From a virus, in IMG/VR virus record IMGVR_UViG_3300043773_000921, positions 1-64,000 of that record: DNA of 64,000 bases, one strand, 5' to 3'. The translations under genes and the position numbers were made by a program. Shown one piece after another: positions 42,103 to 50,156 of the stretch. How positions within the stretch are numbered: the stretch's first letter is position 1; each line of letters starts with the position of its first letter. The notes beneath the pieces are model-generated. The model was given only the letters and a program-made list of their open reading frames with translations, was not told where the DNA came from and searched no databases.

Positions 42103-43003
42103 AAAGCCTGCTGAAAAGCCGAAGGTAGTAAAAGAGCCAAAGCCTAAGATAGTAAAAGATTCTATGCTTAGGAGCTTCACAAAGCAATACAGACATAAGT
42201 TTATTGGAGGACATTTGTACATCGAATGTCCTCTTGTTTGTAGCTCTTACATACTTGCATGTAACTGGGTGCCAAAAGATGAGTTTATAGCGGAAACAAA
42301 TATAGAACTCAATAAGATTGGCAGAACAATTACCATGGCCTGTGTATTCTCTAAAGCTGATATGTGCTACTATGTTGTGTCACACCTTTGGCTTGCACAG
42401 ATGTACACCTGGTGTAACTACGACATGAAGTTGTATCTCGAGAAGATATTTACTACAATGCTAAAGAATGCATATCGTAAAGATATTGTAGAAACAACAG
42501 TAATAGTACCTCAGACTTATGTTGAGAAGCAGAAAGATGTTGAAGAAGATAAAGATTTGAAGAATAAAAGATCTAAACTGCTTGATAGAATACATACTGA
42601 GGTCGAAGAAGATTCATTTTACAGAGAGTACGGACTAACCATAAAGACCTACCGTGCTATGTGCGAAGACAGTAAAACTATTGTTGAGAACTTTGAAAAA
42701 GACACCCATGTGCTAGATTTTCATAAGTTCTTGTTCAATAAGTACAAAGTATTGCTGCGAGATACAATGAAAGTATTGGTAGAGCATGGCATCATTATAC
42801 AAGATATGAATGATGCAAACTACAAGAACAACTACTTTCTTGCTAAAGAGTTTGTAGCCTATGGCTTTGGCGTCAATATACATGATGCAGACAAAAACAC
42901 AACCTACCCATCATTTACAAGAAGAGGACTATTTACAGTGCTTCTTTTATTACACGATGCTGGCGTATTATCTAAACAAGTTATTCCAAATTTAATATTT
43001 TAA
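42095..43003 (+). CDS. Hypothetical protein between ERF and SSB
   Basis: The 302-residue protein has a Lys/Pro-rich start (MGRKPAEKPKVVKEPKPK), a Cys-containing segment (YIECPLVCSSYILACNW), a charged middle (VEKQKDVEEDKDLKNKRSKL) and a hydrophobic end (RGLFTVLLLLHDAGVLSKQV). The order basic tail plus helical core suggests DNA-related work between ERF and SSB. It overlaps ERF by eight bases. No replication or nuclease motif recognised. Confidence 0.6.
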   Translation: MGRKPAEKPKVVKEPKPKIVKDSMLRSFTKQYRHKFIGGHLYIECPLVCSSYILACNWVPKDEFIAETNIELNKIGRTITMACVFSKADMCYYVVSHLWLAQMYTWCNYDMKLYLEKIFTTMLKNAYRKDIVETTVIVPQTYVEKQKDVEEDKDLKNKRSKLLDRIHTEVEEDSFYREYGLTIKTYRAMCEDSKTIVENFEKDTHVLDFHKFLFNKYKVLLRDTMKVLVEHGIIIQDMNDANYKNNYFLAKEFVAYGFGVNIHDADKNTTYPSFTRRGLFTVLLLLHDAGVLSKQVIPNLIF

Positions 43004-43005
43004 TC

Positions 43006-43407
43006 ATGAAAACACAGAAGTATCTCCCTGGCACACAGTTGTCGGGTAAAATTCTTGACACTAAAGTAGAAGATTTCTCAACTGAAAGAGGCCCGGGAGT
43101 AAAGTTTGTTATCCTCATCAAAGATGTCTGGAAAGACAAGGAAGGTAACAAGCAGGAAAGTGAGCCATATTATGCTAACTGCATTGCCTATGGTGAAAAG
43201 CTTGTAAGACAAGTGAAAGACATCGTAATGCAAAAGCAGATGGCTGTTGTTCGCGTATTGCCAAAGCTTGAGAAGTGGACTGACAATAATACTAAGCTTG
43301 AAAAGTCTACTGTTCGCTACAAAGCAACATGGGTTGAAGGTTGGTATTTTGAATCAGGTTCTTGGATTTGCTCACAAGAAGAACCTGTTGGCGACCTACC
43401 GTTCTAA
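43006..43407 (+). CDS. ssb: Single-stranded DNA-binding protein
   Basis: The 133-residue protein has an OB-fold-like alternation of strands (KFVILIKDVWKDKEGN, YYANCIAYGEKLVRQV, MAVVRVLPKLEKW) and ends in EPVGDLPF, matching the acidic-hydrophobic C-terminal tail DxxxPF by which SSBs recruit partner proteins. It is one base after the previous gene and ends its unit: the next terminator follows at 43423-43457. It coats ssDNA for replication and ERF-mediated annealing. SSB call rests mainly on the tail, length and neighbourhood. Confidence 0.78.
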   Translation: MKTQKYLPGTQLSGKILDTKVEDFSTERGPGVKFVILIKDVWKDKEGNKQESEPYYANCIAYGEKLVRQVKDIVMQKQMAVVRVLPKLEKWTDNNTKLEKSTVRYKATWVEGWYFESGSWICSQEEPVGDLPF

Positions 43408-43422
43408 ATATTATTTCACTAT

Positions 43423-43457
43423 GCCTGCACAAGGAAACTGTGTGCAGGCTACTTTTT
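43423..43457 (+). terminator. Intrinsic terminator after ssb
   Basis: GCCTGCACA pairs perfectly with TGTGCAGGC (nine pairs) across a nine-base loop, followed by TAC and TTTTT. Strong stem; the ParB-domain gene starts 12 bases later and needs its own promoter or read-through. Same arm core as 36890-36922. Confidence 0.85.
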
Positions 43458-43468
43458 AAACTATTTGT

Positions 43469-45508
43469 ATGGCTTCTAATATTAAAATTAAAAACGAAAT
43501 GTTAAAAGTAACTCCAGATTTGCTTGACTTTTCTATACCTAACCCTAGGTTTGCTGGCATAGATTATGACGTAAACGATGCTACTCCATATGGTGATGCT
43601 ATTGATAAAATGTATGGTTCGATGGTTGAGACCTATAAAAAGACAGGTTCTTTATTGCTGCAGCCAATCATATGCGAGCAAGTAAAAGGTAAGTATGTTG
43701 TTCGTGCCGGCTACACTAGAGCAATGACTTTTGTTACTCGTTATGAAGATTTGTGTAAGGAGATTGGCGCTACTGCAGAAATACCAGTTTATATCATGGA
43801 TGGCATTAACATTGTCGATTCATTGACTGAGAATGTATTGCGTAGTGAGCAACACTTTATTACATTGGCCCATGCAATCAGACAGGCTGTTGCTGTTAAA
43901 GGCGTGACACTACCAAAGATTGCTAGTCAGCTTGGCATTTCTGTAAATAGAGCAACATCACTTCGCAAGATAGCTGCACTGAACAAAGAAGCTATCAAGC
44001 TTTGCTTTGAAGGTGTTATCGATGAGTCTGGTGCCACTGCATTGTGCGATATGCCTGATGCTATACAGAAGATGATTATTGACGAGATTTATGATCGTGA
44101 TTTGCACACAGAAGGAGAAGCACTTGATGACAGAGAAATAGTGAGATTGTCTAACTATTGCATGCCGGAAATATCTGAAAGTGTTCCAGAAGAAAGCTTT
44201 GTTGATTTGTATGGTAATGTGCATCCAAATATCAAAGAAGAAAAATGGTACATCAACGTAGGTAATATGTTTGATAGGCCTAGAACATCTGATAGCGATG
44301 CAACAAAAGCTAGAGCAAGAGCATACTGGGAAAAGTTTATCGAAGAAAACAAACTCAAAGTTGTTGACAGATATGACATCATGGGCTATATATCATGCGA
44401 TATGGGTACTCATCCTGAAGAAGTTGCCTGCTGGGATTATGATGGCAACATCAGGTTCTTTGTTAAGCCATCTTTGATTGAAAGCGTTAAAGCAGAAGAA
44501 AGCTATGTTGAGAAAAAGCAAGATGCTGCTATTGAGCGTGTCAATCGTAAGATTACTAGCTTAAAAGAACAAGCAAGAAAAGATGTTGTATTCAGATTGA
44601 TGAAACAATTAAATCAAGATGGAGCATCACTAGATTATGCTGTACTTGCTTTCTTTAAAGGTATGCATATCAACAATGCTTTAAGGACTTGTATCGAGCA
44701 TTTACTTGGTGACAGCATTAGTAATGGCGCAGACCTTGTTGATAAAGCTGGTGCATCTTATGCAATGACTGTGTTTCTTCAGGCCAATCTGATGACTATG
44801 GCATCTTATACTCCTAATGTTCTTAGTATGTTCTTTAAAGACAATAACATTGATTTGGAGAAAGAATACGAGAATGAATACAGTTCTATAGAGCTTAAGC
44901 GTGCAGATATGACTGAGAAAGCAACAGAAAGATCTGAAGAGATTGATGATGATGCTAAAGCAAGACGCAAGTTTGTTGTAGATATGTGCTACACTAATGT
45001 CTATGAAACAGGCAAGAGTGTCTACAATTCTATCGATGAAGCTGATGAAGCATTGCTTACTTACATCTGCAAGAACATTGGTATTCCATACAAGGGTAGT
45101 GAGTTTATCATGAGAATGCGTGTTAAGAATCTAGTAAATCAGATACTAAACACTATTGACGATGATGCTGATGCTGAAAGTATGCTTGCTGGACTTAAAA
45201 TGCTAGATACTTGTAAGTCTAGATCTATTAGAATGTTTAACGACGCTACAAAAGAAGAAACTCTTAACGGTACAGACTTAAACACTGAACTAAAAGAACT
45301 TGCTTCAATCCTGCATGAATATGACTTTGTCAGTGCAAATGCAATGTTGCAGACATTTGATATCAAAGGCATCATAAAGTCTAGTGATACAGAGCAGAGA
45401 AGAAAAGCAATGTTTGTTTCGTTCTTTACGAAAGTGAAAGAATGCTTTAACTTCAAAACAGCATTTGCTTACAAAAACGATAAGAATAAATACCAAGTTA
45501 TTAGCTAA
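43469..45508 (+). CDS. ParB/Srx-domain protein with HTH
   Basis: The 679-residue protein has a ParB-type N-terminal domain: LLLQPIICEQVKGKYVVRAG, GYTRA (81-85) where ParB has GERR, ENVLRSEQH (121-129) where ParB has EN..R.dl, and an HTH (VTLPKIASQLGISVNRATS, about 146-164). The rest (about 430 residues) is a long, helical, charged region of unknown role. ParB proteins bind parS and load on DNA using CTP; the loss of the GERR arginines suggests that CTP use may be altered. The parS-like palindrome is at 31888-31903, 12 kb away. Long length sets it apart from ordinary ParB (about 290 residues). Related ParB-like phage proteins also act as nucleases. Confidence 0.78.
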   Translation: MASNIKIKNEMLKVTPDLLDFSIPNPRFAGIDYDVNDATPYGDAIDKMYGSMVETYKKTGSLLLQPIICEQVKGKYVVRAGYTRAMTFVTRYEDLCKEIGATAEIPVYIMDGINIVDSLTENVLRSEQHFITLAHAIRQAVAVKGVTLPKIASQLGISVNRATSLRKIAALNKEAIKLCFEGVIDESGATALCDMPDAIQKMIIDEIYDRDLHTEGEALDDREIVRLSNYCMPEISESVPEESFVDLYGNVHPNIKEEKWYINVGNMFDRPRTSDSDATKARARAYWEKFIEENKLKVVDRYDIMGYISCDMGTHPEEVACWDYDGNIRFFVKPSLIESVKAEESYVEKKQDAAIERVNRKITSLKEQARKDVVFRLMKQLNQDGASLDYAVLAFFKGMHINNALRTCIEHLLGDSISNGADLVDKAGASYAMTVFLQANLMTMASYTPNVLSMFFKDNNIDLEKEYENEYSSIELKRADMTEKATERSEEIDDDAKARRKFVVDMCYTNVYETGKSVYNSIDEADEALLTYICKNIGIPYKGSEFIMRMRVKNLVNQILNTIDDDADAESMLAGLKMLDTCKSRSIRMFNDATKEETLNGTDLNTELKELASILHEYDFVSANAMLQTFDIKGIIKSSDTEQRRKAMFVSFFTKVKECFNFKTAFAYKNDKNKYQVIS

Positions 45509-46134
45509 TGGACGCATTTCCTTTTAACAAGTTTCAAAATAGAAATATTGCTGTGGCTGTCGTTGTATACGGCGGCCCAGCTGTTTCTTTTGATGGCTTG
45601 TCAGTATTTCAGCAGAACTTGTTTCTCAATCAATTATTCGAAAAGAATATCAGGGATTTTGAGAACTACATTACGCAACATACAGATCCCCGGGATTGGT
45701 ATCTTCATTATGTACATCACACATCAATAGCAACTCCTGTTTACATAGTTGTTGTTAGAGGTGGTAGTATTGTAATGAGCGCACCAGTTACCAACGTGCA
45801 GGACATGGCATCTAAGTTTGCCAGTGTTACTGATGGTGTAAATGTGTTTGCGTACAGCAAAGAAGATAGCAGAAACTTTAATCGGTATGTGCTTAACAAA
45901 TGCTTTTCTGGAGAGATCATAAGCGACAATCATATCAGAACCAAACCATACGTGGAGTTGGTTCATGATGAGGCTACATTTGATACACTTGATGAGCATA
46001 TCTGTTATTTGAACATGAAAACTGGTGAATTTGTCAATTCTCCTCATTATCTTTACATTAACGCTGTTGAAAGACTAAAAGAGTCAACAGAGGAAAAAGC
46101 ATTATCATTTTGGAAGATTTCACAGGAGTTATGA
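45508..46134 (+). CDS. Hypothetical protein between ParB-like and RadC-like genes
   Basis: The 208-residue protein starts MDAFPFNKFQNRNIAVAVVV and has hydrophobic beta-like segments (YIVVVRGGSIVMSAPVTNV) and a Cys near KCFSGE. It overlaps the ParB-like stop by one base and the RadC-like start by four. The neighbours suggest a DNA-metabolism role; no family recognised. Confidence 0.6.
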   Translation: MDAFPFNKFQNRNIAVAVVVYGGPAVSFDGLSVFQQNLFLNQLFEKNIRDFENYITQHTDPRDWYLHYVHHTSIATPVYIVVVRGGSIVMSAPVTNVQDMASKFASVTDGVNVFAYSKEDSRNFNRYVLNKCFSGEIISDNHIRTKPYVELVHDEATFDTLDEHICYLNMKTGEFVNSPHYLYINAVERLKESTEEKALSFWKISQEL

Positions 46135-46730
46135 TATTTAGAGAAAGCGAAGCAGACTACAAAAAGCCAAACAAAGAACTTATCCAAGAGCTTATCGGCG
46201 TCAAGGATACTGAAAAGCTATATGGCTATTTTCCTAATGAGTATGTTGCTTTGATTGCATCTGAAGAAGATTATATAAAGATTGGACTGAGTAAGACCGG
46301 TGCCAGAAAGCTACACATAGCAAAGAATATTGTGCCTGCTGATATAAATAATGCTCAGATAACTAGAAGTCAAGATTGTTATCAATACTTTAAGTTTATG
46401 GGCCTATTGAATCATGAAGAGTTTTATTTCTTACCATTAACTAGAAATAATGTTGCTCTTTGCAAACCAATACAACTTTCTAAAGGTGGTGTTTCTGCAA
46501 CAATAGTTGACACAAAGATATTGTTCAAAAAGATATTAGAACACAATCGTGTGTCTAGTTTTATCATTGCGCACAATCATCCTAGTGGTAGTTTAAATCC
46601 ATCGCAAGACGATATTACTCTTACAAGAAAGATAAAAGACGCTGCTTTATTACTTGATTTAAAGTTACTAGAACATTTGATTATTACTATTGATGGGTAT
46701 TATTCTTTTGTCGATAATAGTATTATATAA
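46131..46730 (+). CDS. RadC-like JAB/MPN+ domain protein
   Basis: ATG at 46131 (199 residues) gives an ATGA overlap; an in-frame ATG lies at 46110 too, with an AGGAG just before 46131. The C-terminal half has SFIIAHNHPSGSLNPSQDD, the JAMM zinc motif H-x-H-P-S-G-x4-P-S-x2-D, and RadC-like YKLLKLLEHLIIT-type ending LKLLEHLIITIDGYYSFVD. The RadC family is common in mobile DNA and phages; the JAB domain is a zinc protease fold (deubiquitinase-like) and a DNA-repair role is unproven. N-terminal half has no known domain. The gene sits next to the ParB-like protein. Confidence 0.85.
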   Translation: MIFRESEADYKKPNKELIQELIGVKDTEKLYGYFPNEYVALIASEEDYIKIGLSKTGARKLHIAKNIVPADINNAQITRSQDCYQYFKFMGLLNHEEFYFLPLTRNNVALCKPIQLSKGGVSATIVDTKILFKKILEHNRVSSFIIAHNHPSGSLNPSQDDITLTRKIKDAALLLDLKLLEHLIITIDGYYSFVDNSII

Positions 46731-46739
46731 TCACCTACA

Positions 46740-46826
46740 ATGAATAAAACAGCAAAAAGATTATTAATATTTGCTCTAATGATATTTTATATATTAGTCT
46801 TTTTGTATTGTATATTTGTAGGATGA
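46740..46826 (+). CDS. 28-residue membrane peptide
   Basis: ATG at 46740 opens a 28-codon frame, MNKTAKRLLIFALMIFYILV plus FLYCIFVG. A basic start followed by one hydrophobic segment. Its stop overlaps the start of the next gene in an ATGA (46823-46826), which supports translation. It could be a signal-anchor toxin or regulator. Short length keeps confidence moderate. Confidence 0.45.
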   Translation: MNKTAKRLLIFALMIFYILVFLYCIFVG

Positions 46827-47098
46827 ACTTACGTCAATATAGAGATAAATGTTATAAAATAGCTAAAGCCACAGGGGTTTATCTGAAAGTCAAAGGGCAT
46901 GGCACAGGTAAACCCAAATGTGGCAGATTACTTAGAGCTTATGAAATAAATGACAACGAATGTCTGCTTGATATGTTTTTTGATAAAGGCTATGAAATGT
47001 ATGATCTCAAAGATGTTATCTGTTGGGTAAAAAATGGTAAGGAATATCCCTGGCCAGTATTCAAGCCTGAATCAAAAGACTTGTTTTCAGATGTTTAA
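46823..47098 (+). CDS. Small basic hypothetical protein
   Basis: ATG at 46823 (91 residues), coupled to the membrane peptide by the ATGA overlap. It begins MNLRQYRDKCYKIAKATGVY, has a GHGTGKPKCGRLLRAYE region and ends in an acidic tail (KDLFSDV). Possibly an RNA- or DNA-binding protein. No family recognised. Confidence 0.55.
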   Translation: MNLRQYRDKCYKIAKATGVYLKVKGHGTGKPKCGRLLRAYEINDNECLLDMFFDKGYEMYDLKDVICWVKNGKEYPWPVFKPESKDLFSDV

Positions 47099-47109
47099 CA
47101 CAATGTTTA

Positions 47110-47559
47110 ATGCGATATATTAACTTAAAAAAATACATTGAATCGGAGAAAACTGTCGATGACTTTATCGACTTTATGTACTATGTTAAGCTTGTTGGCT
47201 ACGAAGCTGTAACAGATGAAGCCTGGGAGATAAGCTCATTTAATATTATGCGGCACGATACTCCAGATTGTGTAATCAATGAAGTAGAGATGTGGTCACA
47301 GTCTTTTACATTTGACAAAGGTTACTTTGAAGTCATGACATACAAACCAAAAGACGGTCGTGATTATATGGCATGCTGGTATATGTTACGAGCAAACAAC
47401 ACAGTTTATGGATCTGCTGATTTTGTTGAGTTTCCCGGAGAACACAAAGAATGGTTTGTTAAAAACTTTTTACATTTTATAAAAGAATATTATGAGCAAA
47501 AGCCAGATGGAAAACCACAAGATGCTACAAACTTGGAAAGAAACATTAACTTATCTTGA
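47110..47559 (+). CDS. Hypothetical protein
   Basis: The 149-residue protein starts MRYINLKKYIESEKTVDDF, is acidic and Trp/Tyr-rich (EEWFVK-like end WFVKNFLHFIKEYYEQK). No signal peptide or membrane segment. Its last 68 bases overlap the next gene in another frame. Function unknown. Confidence 0.55.
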   Translation: MRYINLKKYIESEKTVDDFIDFMYYVKLVGYEAVTDEAWEISSFNIMRHDTPDCVINEVEMWSQSFTFDKGYFEVMTYKPKDGRDYMACWYMLRANNTVYGSADFVEFPGEHKEWFVKNFLHFIKEYYEQKPDGKPQDATNLERNINLS

Positions 47560-47725
47560 AGGTAAAATGCGCGGATTGCAAACTTTGATTGGTTTGATTA
47601 GCGATGATGCAGATAAAGTTATAGAACTTCACAAAGAAAAAGTAAGAAGAGATATTGATTTTGCTTACGATAAAGTAGAGCAATACACACAAGAGTTATT
47701 AAAAAATGAACGTAAGGAAGGGTAA
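47492..47725 (+). CDS. Small coiled-coil protein
   Basis: The 77-residue protein starts inside the previous gene (MSKSQMENHKMLQ) and is helical and charged (ETLTYLEGKMRGLQTLIGLI, KVEQYTQELLKNER), with heptad spacing over most of its length. Alternative starts at internal ATGs (47507, 47522) would shorten the overlap. It could form a complex with its neighbours. Function unknown. Confidence 0.5.
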   Translation: MSKSQMENHKMLQTWKETLTYLEGKMRGLQTLIGLISDDADKVIELHKEKVRRDIDFAYDKVEQYTQELLKNERKEG

Positions 47726-48245
47726 TGTCTATTGCGTAAAAGATTCAACAAGCTCTAAACAAAAGCTTGTCATTGCCACTGGTAAGAATAAGAAAGTGAG
47801 TAAAAGCAATAAAAGCGAAACAACTACTCTCTTTGAAAGCTTTCTTATATCTTACACTTATACAGATACTTTTGATACTAATAAGATAATGATTTCTTCC
47901 GGCCAGGAACATCTGTTTTCTAAAGATGATATTTTATACGAGTGTGGCACCAAAAAAGGCATAAGTAAGTTACTTGATAATCTTAACAAGGTATTGTCGG
48001 AAAACAACGAGCAATACTTTGAAATAGGTTCTGTGGTTTATTATGTTACTGAAATGACAGAAATATTATTGTACGAGGTTAAGCGATACAAGTATGAAAT
48101 ATTGGAAGAGCAAACTGATGTTTACCTAGTAAACCCTTTGAACAATAGTGATTACATTATCCTATGTGAATCAACCTGGAGGAATCCAATGCGTCTTAAC
48201 AAATCAATCAGCAATCTTAAAAAGTTATGGGAACATACAAAGTAA
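47706..48245 (+). CDS. Hypothetical protein
   Basis: The 179-residue protein starts MNVRKGNVYCVKDSTSSKQK, is beta-rich in the first half and has LLDNLNKVLSENNEQYFEIG and VKRYKYEILEEQTDVYL. No motif recognised. It overlaps both the previous and next genes (20 and 19 bases). Confidence 0.55.
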   Translation: MNVRKGNVYCVKDSTSSKQKLVIATGKNKKVSKSNKSETTTLFESFLISYTYTDTFDTNKIMISSGQEHLFSKDDILYECGTKKGISKLLDNLNKVLSENNEQYFEIGSVVYYVTEMTEILLYEVKRYKYEILEEQTDVYLVNPLNNSDYIILCESTWRNPMRLNKSISNLKKLWEHTK

Positions 48246-48439
48246 AAGTTAGGTACACTTTCAATGTAGAATACACATTTGTAGGTCCCGAGTCATTAGA
48301 CGAAGCAAAAGAATGGGCAGAAAAACATGTCGCTATGTCTTCTTCGGGCCTAACAACATCATTGCCACATGATCAATGCGATTGGAAAAATAGTGTTTAT
48401 GCAGAAAAAACTATTGTTAGAGTAATAAAAGAAAAGTAA
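48227..48439 (+). CDS. Small hypothetical protein
   Basis: The 70-residue protein starts MGTYKVKVRYTFNVEYTFVG, a beta hairpin-like start, and then helix SLDEAKEWAEKHVAMSSS, ending in basic residues (RVIKEK). Its TTSLPHDQCDW segment is unusual but unassigned. It joins its neighbours by short overlaps (19 and 1 bases). Function unknown. Confidence 0.5.
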   Translation: MGTYKVKVRYTFNVEYTFVGPESLDEAKEWAEKHVAMSSSGLTTSLPHDQCDWKNSVYAEKTIVRVIKEK

Positions 48440-48708
48440 TGCTAAAAATTAAAGCTGTAGAAATAAGCCTTTTAAAACCAGCTTATTTTGACGAGAGGTC
48501 TCTAATCAACAATATATCGGCGTTTCGACGTGATATGGAAGAGTCATCCGCTAACATTGGAGTGACTATTGAGGACATTTATCTTGACGAATCTACTGGA
48601 GATTTTGTGGTGAGATTTGAAATAACAGATAGTGAAGAGTTTGTTGGGCAATATAGATTAACAGCTTGGATGGGTAGGATTGCAAAGAAACACTTAAAGT
48701 ATGAGTAA
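48439..48708 (+). CDS. Small hypothetical protein
   Basis: The 89-residue protein starts MLKIKAVEISLLKPAYFDER and has a beta segment (DFVVRFEITDSEEFVGQYRL) and a helical end (WMGRIAKKHLKYE). No motif recognised. It starts at the base of the previous stop. Confidence 0.5.
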   Translation: MLKIKAVEISLLKPAYFDERSLINNISAFRRDMEESSANIGVTIEDIYLDESTGDFVVRFEITDSEEFVGQYRLTAWMGRIAKKHLKYE

Positions 48709-49111
48709 GTTAGTAGCAAAAAGAGTTAAAGTAAAAGTTGAGCTAACAAAAGAAGAATATCAAATAAGAAAAGAGCATTACTACATGCTACTTACATCAT
48801 TAAACACTGTTAAATATTGTATTGCACAGATTGGTGTAGATACATTAAAACATGAGCATAAAATGATGTTCAAAAACATGCAGATGAATGCTACTTATTT
48901 CCTAGATAACATTTTTGCTAAAGCAACAAAACAACAAGACATTGATATTTTGCAGGACATATCGTTTAATAACGTAGCCGCTGCAACAACGGTATTTGGT
49001 TTGATATCCAAGATGCCACAAGAACAAATAGATTGGTTCACAGAAGAATGTGTTAAGCTGTCTTATGTAGCTTATAACAGACAAAATATGCAGAAAAATG
49101 AAAAGTTATAA
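48701..49111 (+). CDS. Helical hypothetical protein
   Basis: The 136-residue protein starts MSKLVAKRVKVKVELTKEEY, is helical and basic at first (RKEHYYMLLTSLNTVKYCIAQ), and has ATKQQDIDILQDISFNNVAA later. No membrane segment. Overlaps the previous gene by eight bases and the next by 14. Function unknown. Confidence 0.55.
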   Translation: MSKLVAKRVKVKVELTKEEYQIRKEHYYMLLTSLNTVKYCIAQIGVDTLKHEHKMMFKNMQMNATYFLDNIFAKATKQQDIDILQDISFNNVAAATTVFGLISKMPQEQIDWFTEECVKLSYVAYNRQNMQKNEKL

Positions 49112-49373
49112 ATCGGAAGCAATATTCTACAAAGAAGATGTAAACGGAGTAGAAAGAAAGATTAGTTTTGATTATCAATATCATCCATTTTGTAAAGGTT
49201 ATCGCGATAGTTTAGGCGTACCTGAAGAACCAGATGAAGAAGCATACTTTGAGATTCTTGACTTCTATGTAGATGGAGAGTACAAGACAGATCAAGAAGC
49301 AGAAAACATATTCGGAATGGACTGGGAGGCTATGGATGAATGGCTACAGGAAGCATTATTAGATGAACAATAA
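49098..49373 (+). CDS. Small acidic hypothetical protein
   Basis: The 91-residue protein is acidic, starts MKSYKSEAIFYKEDVNGVER and has EEPDEEAYFEILDFYVDGEY with a WEAMDEWLQEALLDE end, a helix likely to bind another protein. No known domain. Overlaps the previous gene by 14 bases. Confidence 0.5.
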   Translation: MKSYKSEAIFYKEDVNGVERKISFDYQYHPFCKGYRDSLGVPEEPDEEAYFEILDFYVDGEYKTDQEAENIFGMDWEAMDEWLQEALLDEQ

Positions 49374-49384
49374 AACTATTAGTT

Positions 49385-49609
49385 ATGCCTAAACAAACAG
49401 CAGTAGAATGGCTAGCTGCCCATCTTAATGCAGACTCATTTATATCTACATACGTTAATCCGGAGATGATAAATAGAGCTATTGAAATGGAAAAAGAGCA
49501 GATAGAAGACGCTTTTAATGCCGGTGTTAATAGCGAAGACTATTTTTATCCACCTTTTGAACTTTCAGAAAGTGATTATTATTACAATCAAACGTATAAA
49601 AAGCCTTAA
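49385..49609 (+). CDS. Small acidic hypothetical protein
   Basis: The 74-residue protein starts MPKQTAVEWLAAHLNADSF and is acidic with Tyr/Pro-rich end (SEDYFYPPFELSESDYYYNQ). It follows the previous gene after 11 bases and precedes the hairpin region at 49617-49688. Function unknown. Confidence 0.5.
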   Translation: MPKQTAVEWLAAHLNADSFISTYVNPEMINRAIEMEKEQIEDAFNAGVNSEDYFYPPFELSESDYYYNQTYKKP

Positions 49610-49616
49610 CGATACT

Positions 49617-49688
49617 TGGTTTTGGTAGTTCCAGAAGGGCAGGCCGCTAAACAAAAACCACCTGACAGCTGGAAAGACAGCATTTTTT
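49617..49688 (+). terminator. Two-hairpin intergenic element with T-run
   Basis: TGGTTTT pairs with AAAACCA over seven bases (49617-49660) around a 30-base loop, then GCTG/CAGC with a GAAAGA loop and six T residues (49668-49688). The second stem is short, so termination is likely weak; the first may be an attenuator or RNA element. The gap is about 100 bases long and must hold any promoter for 49709. Confidence 0.45.
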
Positions 49689-49708
49689 AACTTTAAGACA
49701 AACACACA

Positions 49709-49894
49709 ATGGAAGAACTAACAATTGAAATGGCAAACCAAATGCCTTACATTGATTGGGTTAAACATTTTAGGCCCGAATGGACAGATGAGCAATGTGA
49801 GTTCTATATTTGGGAGTATACTTGTTTTCCATTTGTAATTAAAAAGGTAATTAAGCAACTTAATGAGCAACTTAATGAGCAACTTGAAGACTAA
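49709..49894 (+). CDS. Small Trp-rich protein with Q/L/N repeat end
   Basis: The 61-residue protein starts MEELTIEMANQMPYIDWVKH and ends KQLNEQLNEQLED, encoded by the 12-bp tandem repeat at 49854-49889. Aromatic-rich middle (YIWEYTCFPFV). First gene after the hairpin element. Function unknown. Confidence 0.5.
   Translation: MEELTIEMANQMPYIDWVKHFRPEWTDEQCEFYIWEYTCFPFVIKKVIKQLNEQLNEQLED
49854..49889 (+). repeat. 12-bp tandem repeat AGCAACTTAATG (three units)
   Basis: Two perfect copies of AGCAACTTAATG and a third with changes (AGCAACTTGAAG), read directly. They lie in the overlap of two genes in different frames, giving LNEQ repeats in one and MSNL repeats in the other, and provide the second ATG. 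Confidence 0.85.
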
Positions 49895-50153
49895 ATACAA
49901 AAACATTGTAGAAGCATATATGGATGCGTTCTGCGAAAAACAAGACATGATTCTAGAGTCATGGGTAGCTAATGAAATCGGTACAATAGCATGCTTTGGC
50001 GATGTTATGTATTTTGGATTTGATGACATACGTTATGACGTAGATACTAAGCAACCGGCAGGAAGAATACTTGATTGGCTTTACAATACTATTGATCATC
50101 CCGAAACTCACATGAACTACAAAAATTGGTGTAAAAGCTTTAAATACAATTAA
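49863..50153 (+). CDS. Hypothetical protein starting in the tandem repeat
   Basis: The 96-residue protein starts MSNLMSNLKTKYKNIVEAYM; an ATG at 49875 within the repeat is an alternative start. It is acidic with Trp/Met-rich segments (EKQDMILESWVANEI; WLYNTIDHPETHMNYKNW). No known motif. Precedes the metallopeptidase-like gene by three bases. Confidence 0.5.
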   Translation: MSNLMSNLKTKYKNIVEAYMDAFCEKQDMILESWVANEIGTIACFGDVMYFGFDDIRYDVDTKQPAGRILDWLYNTIDHPETHMNYKNWCKSFKYN

Positions 50154-50156
50154 AAT

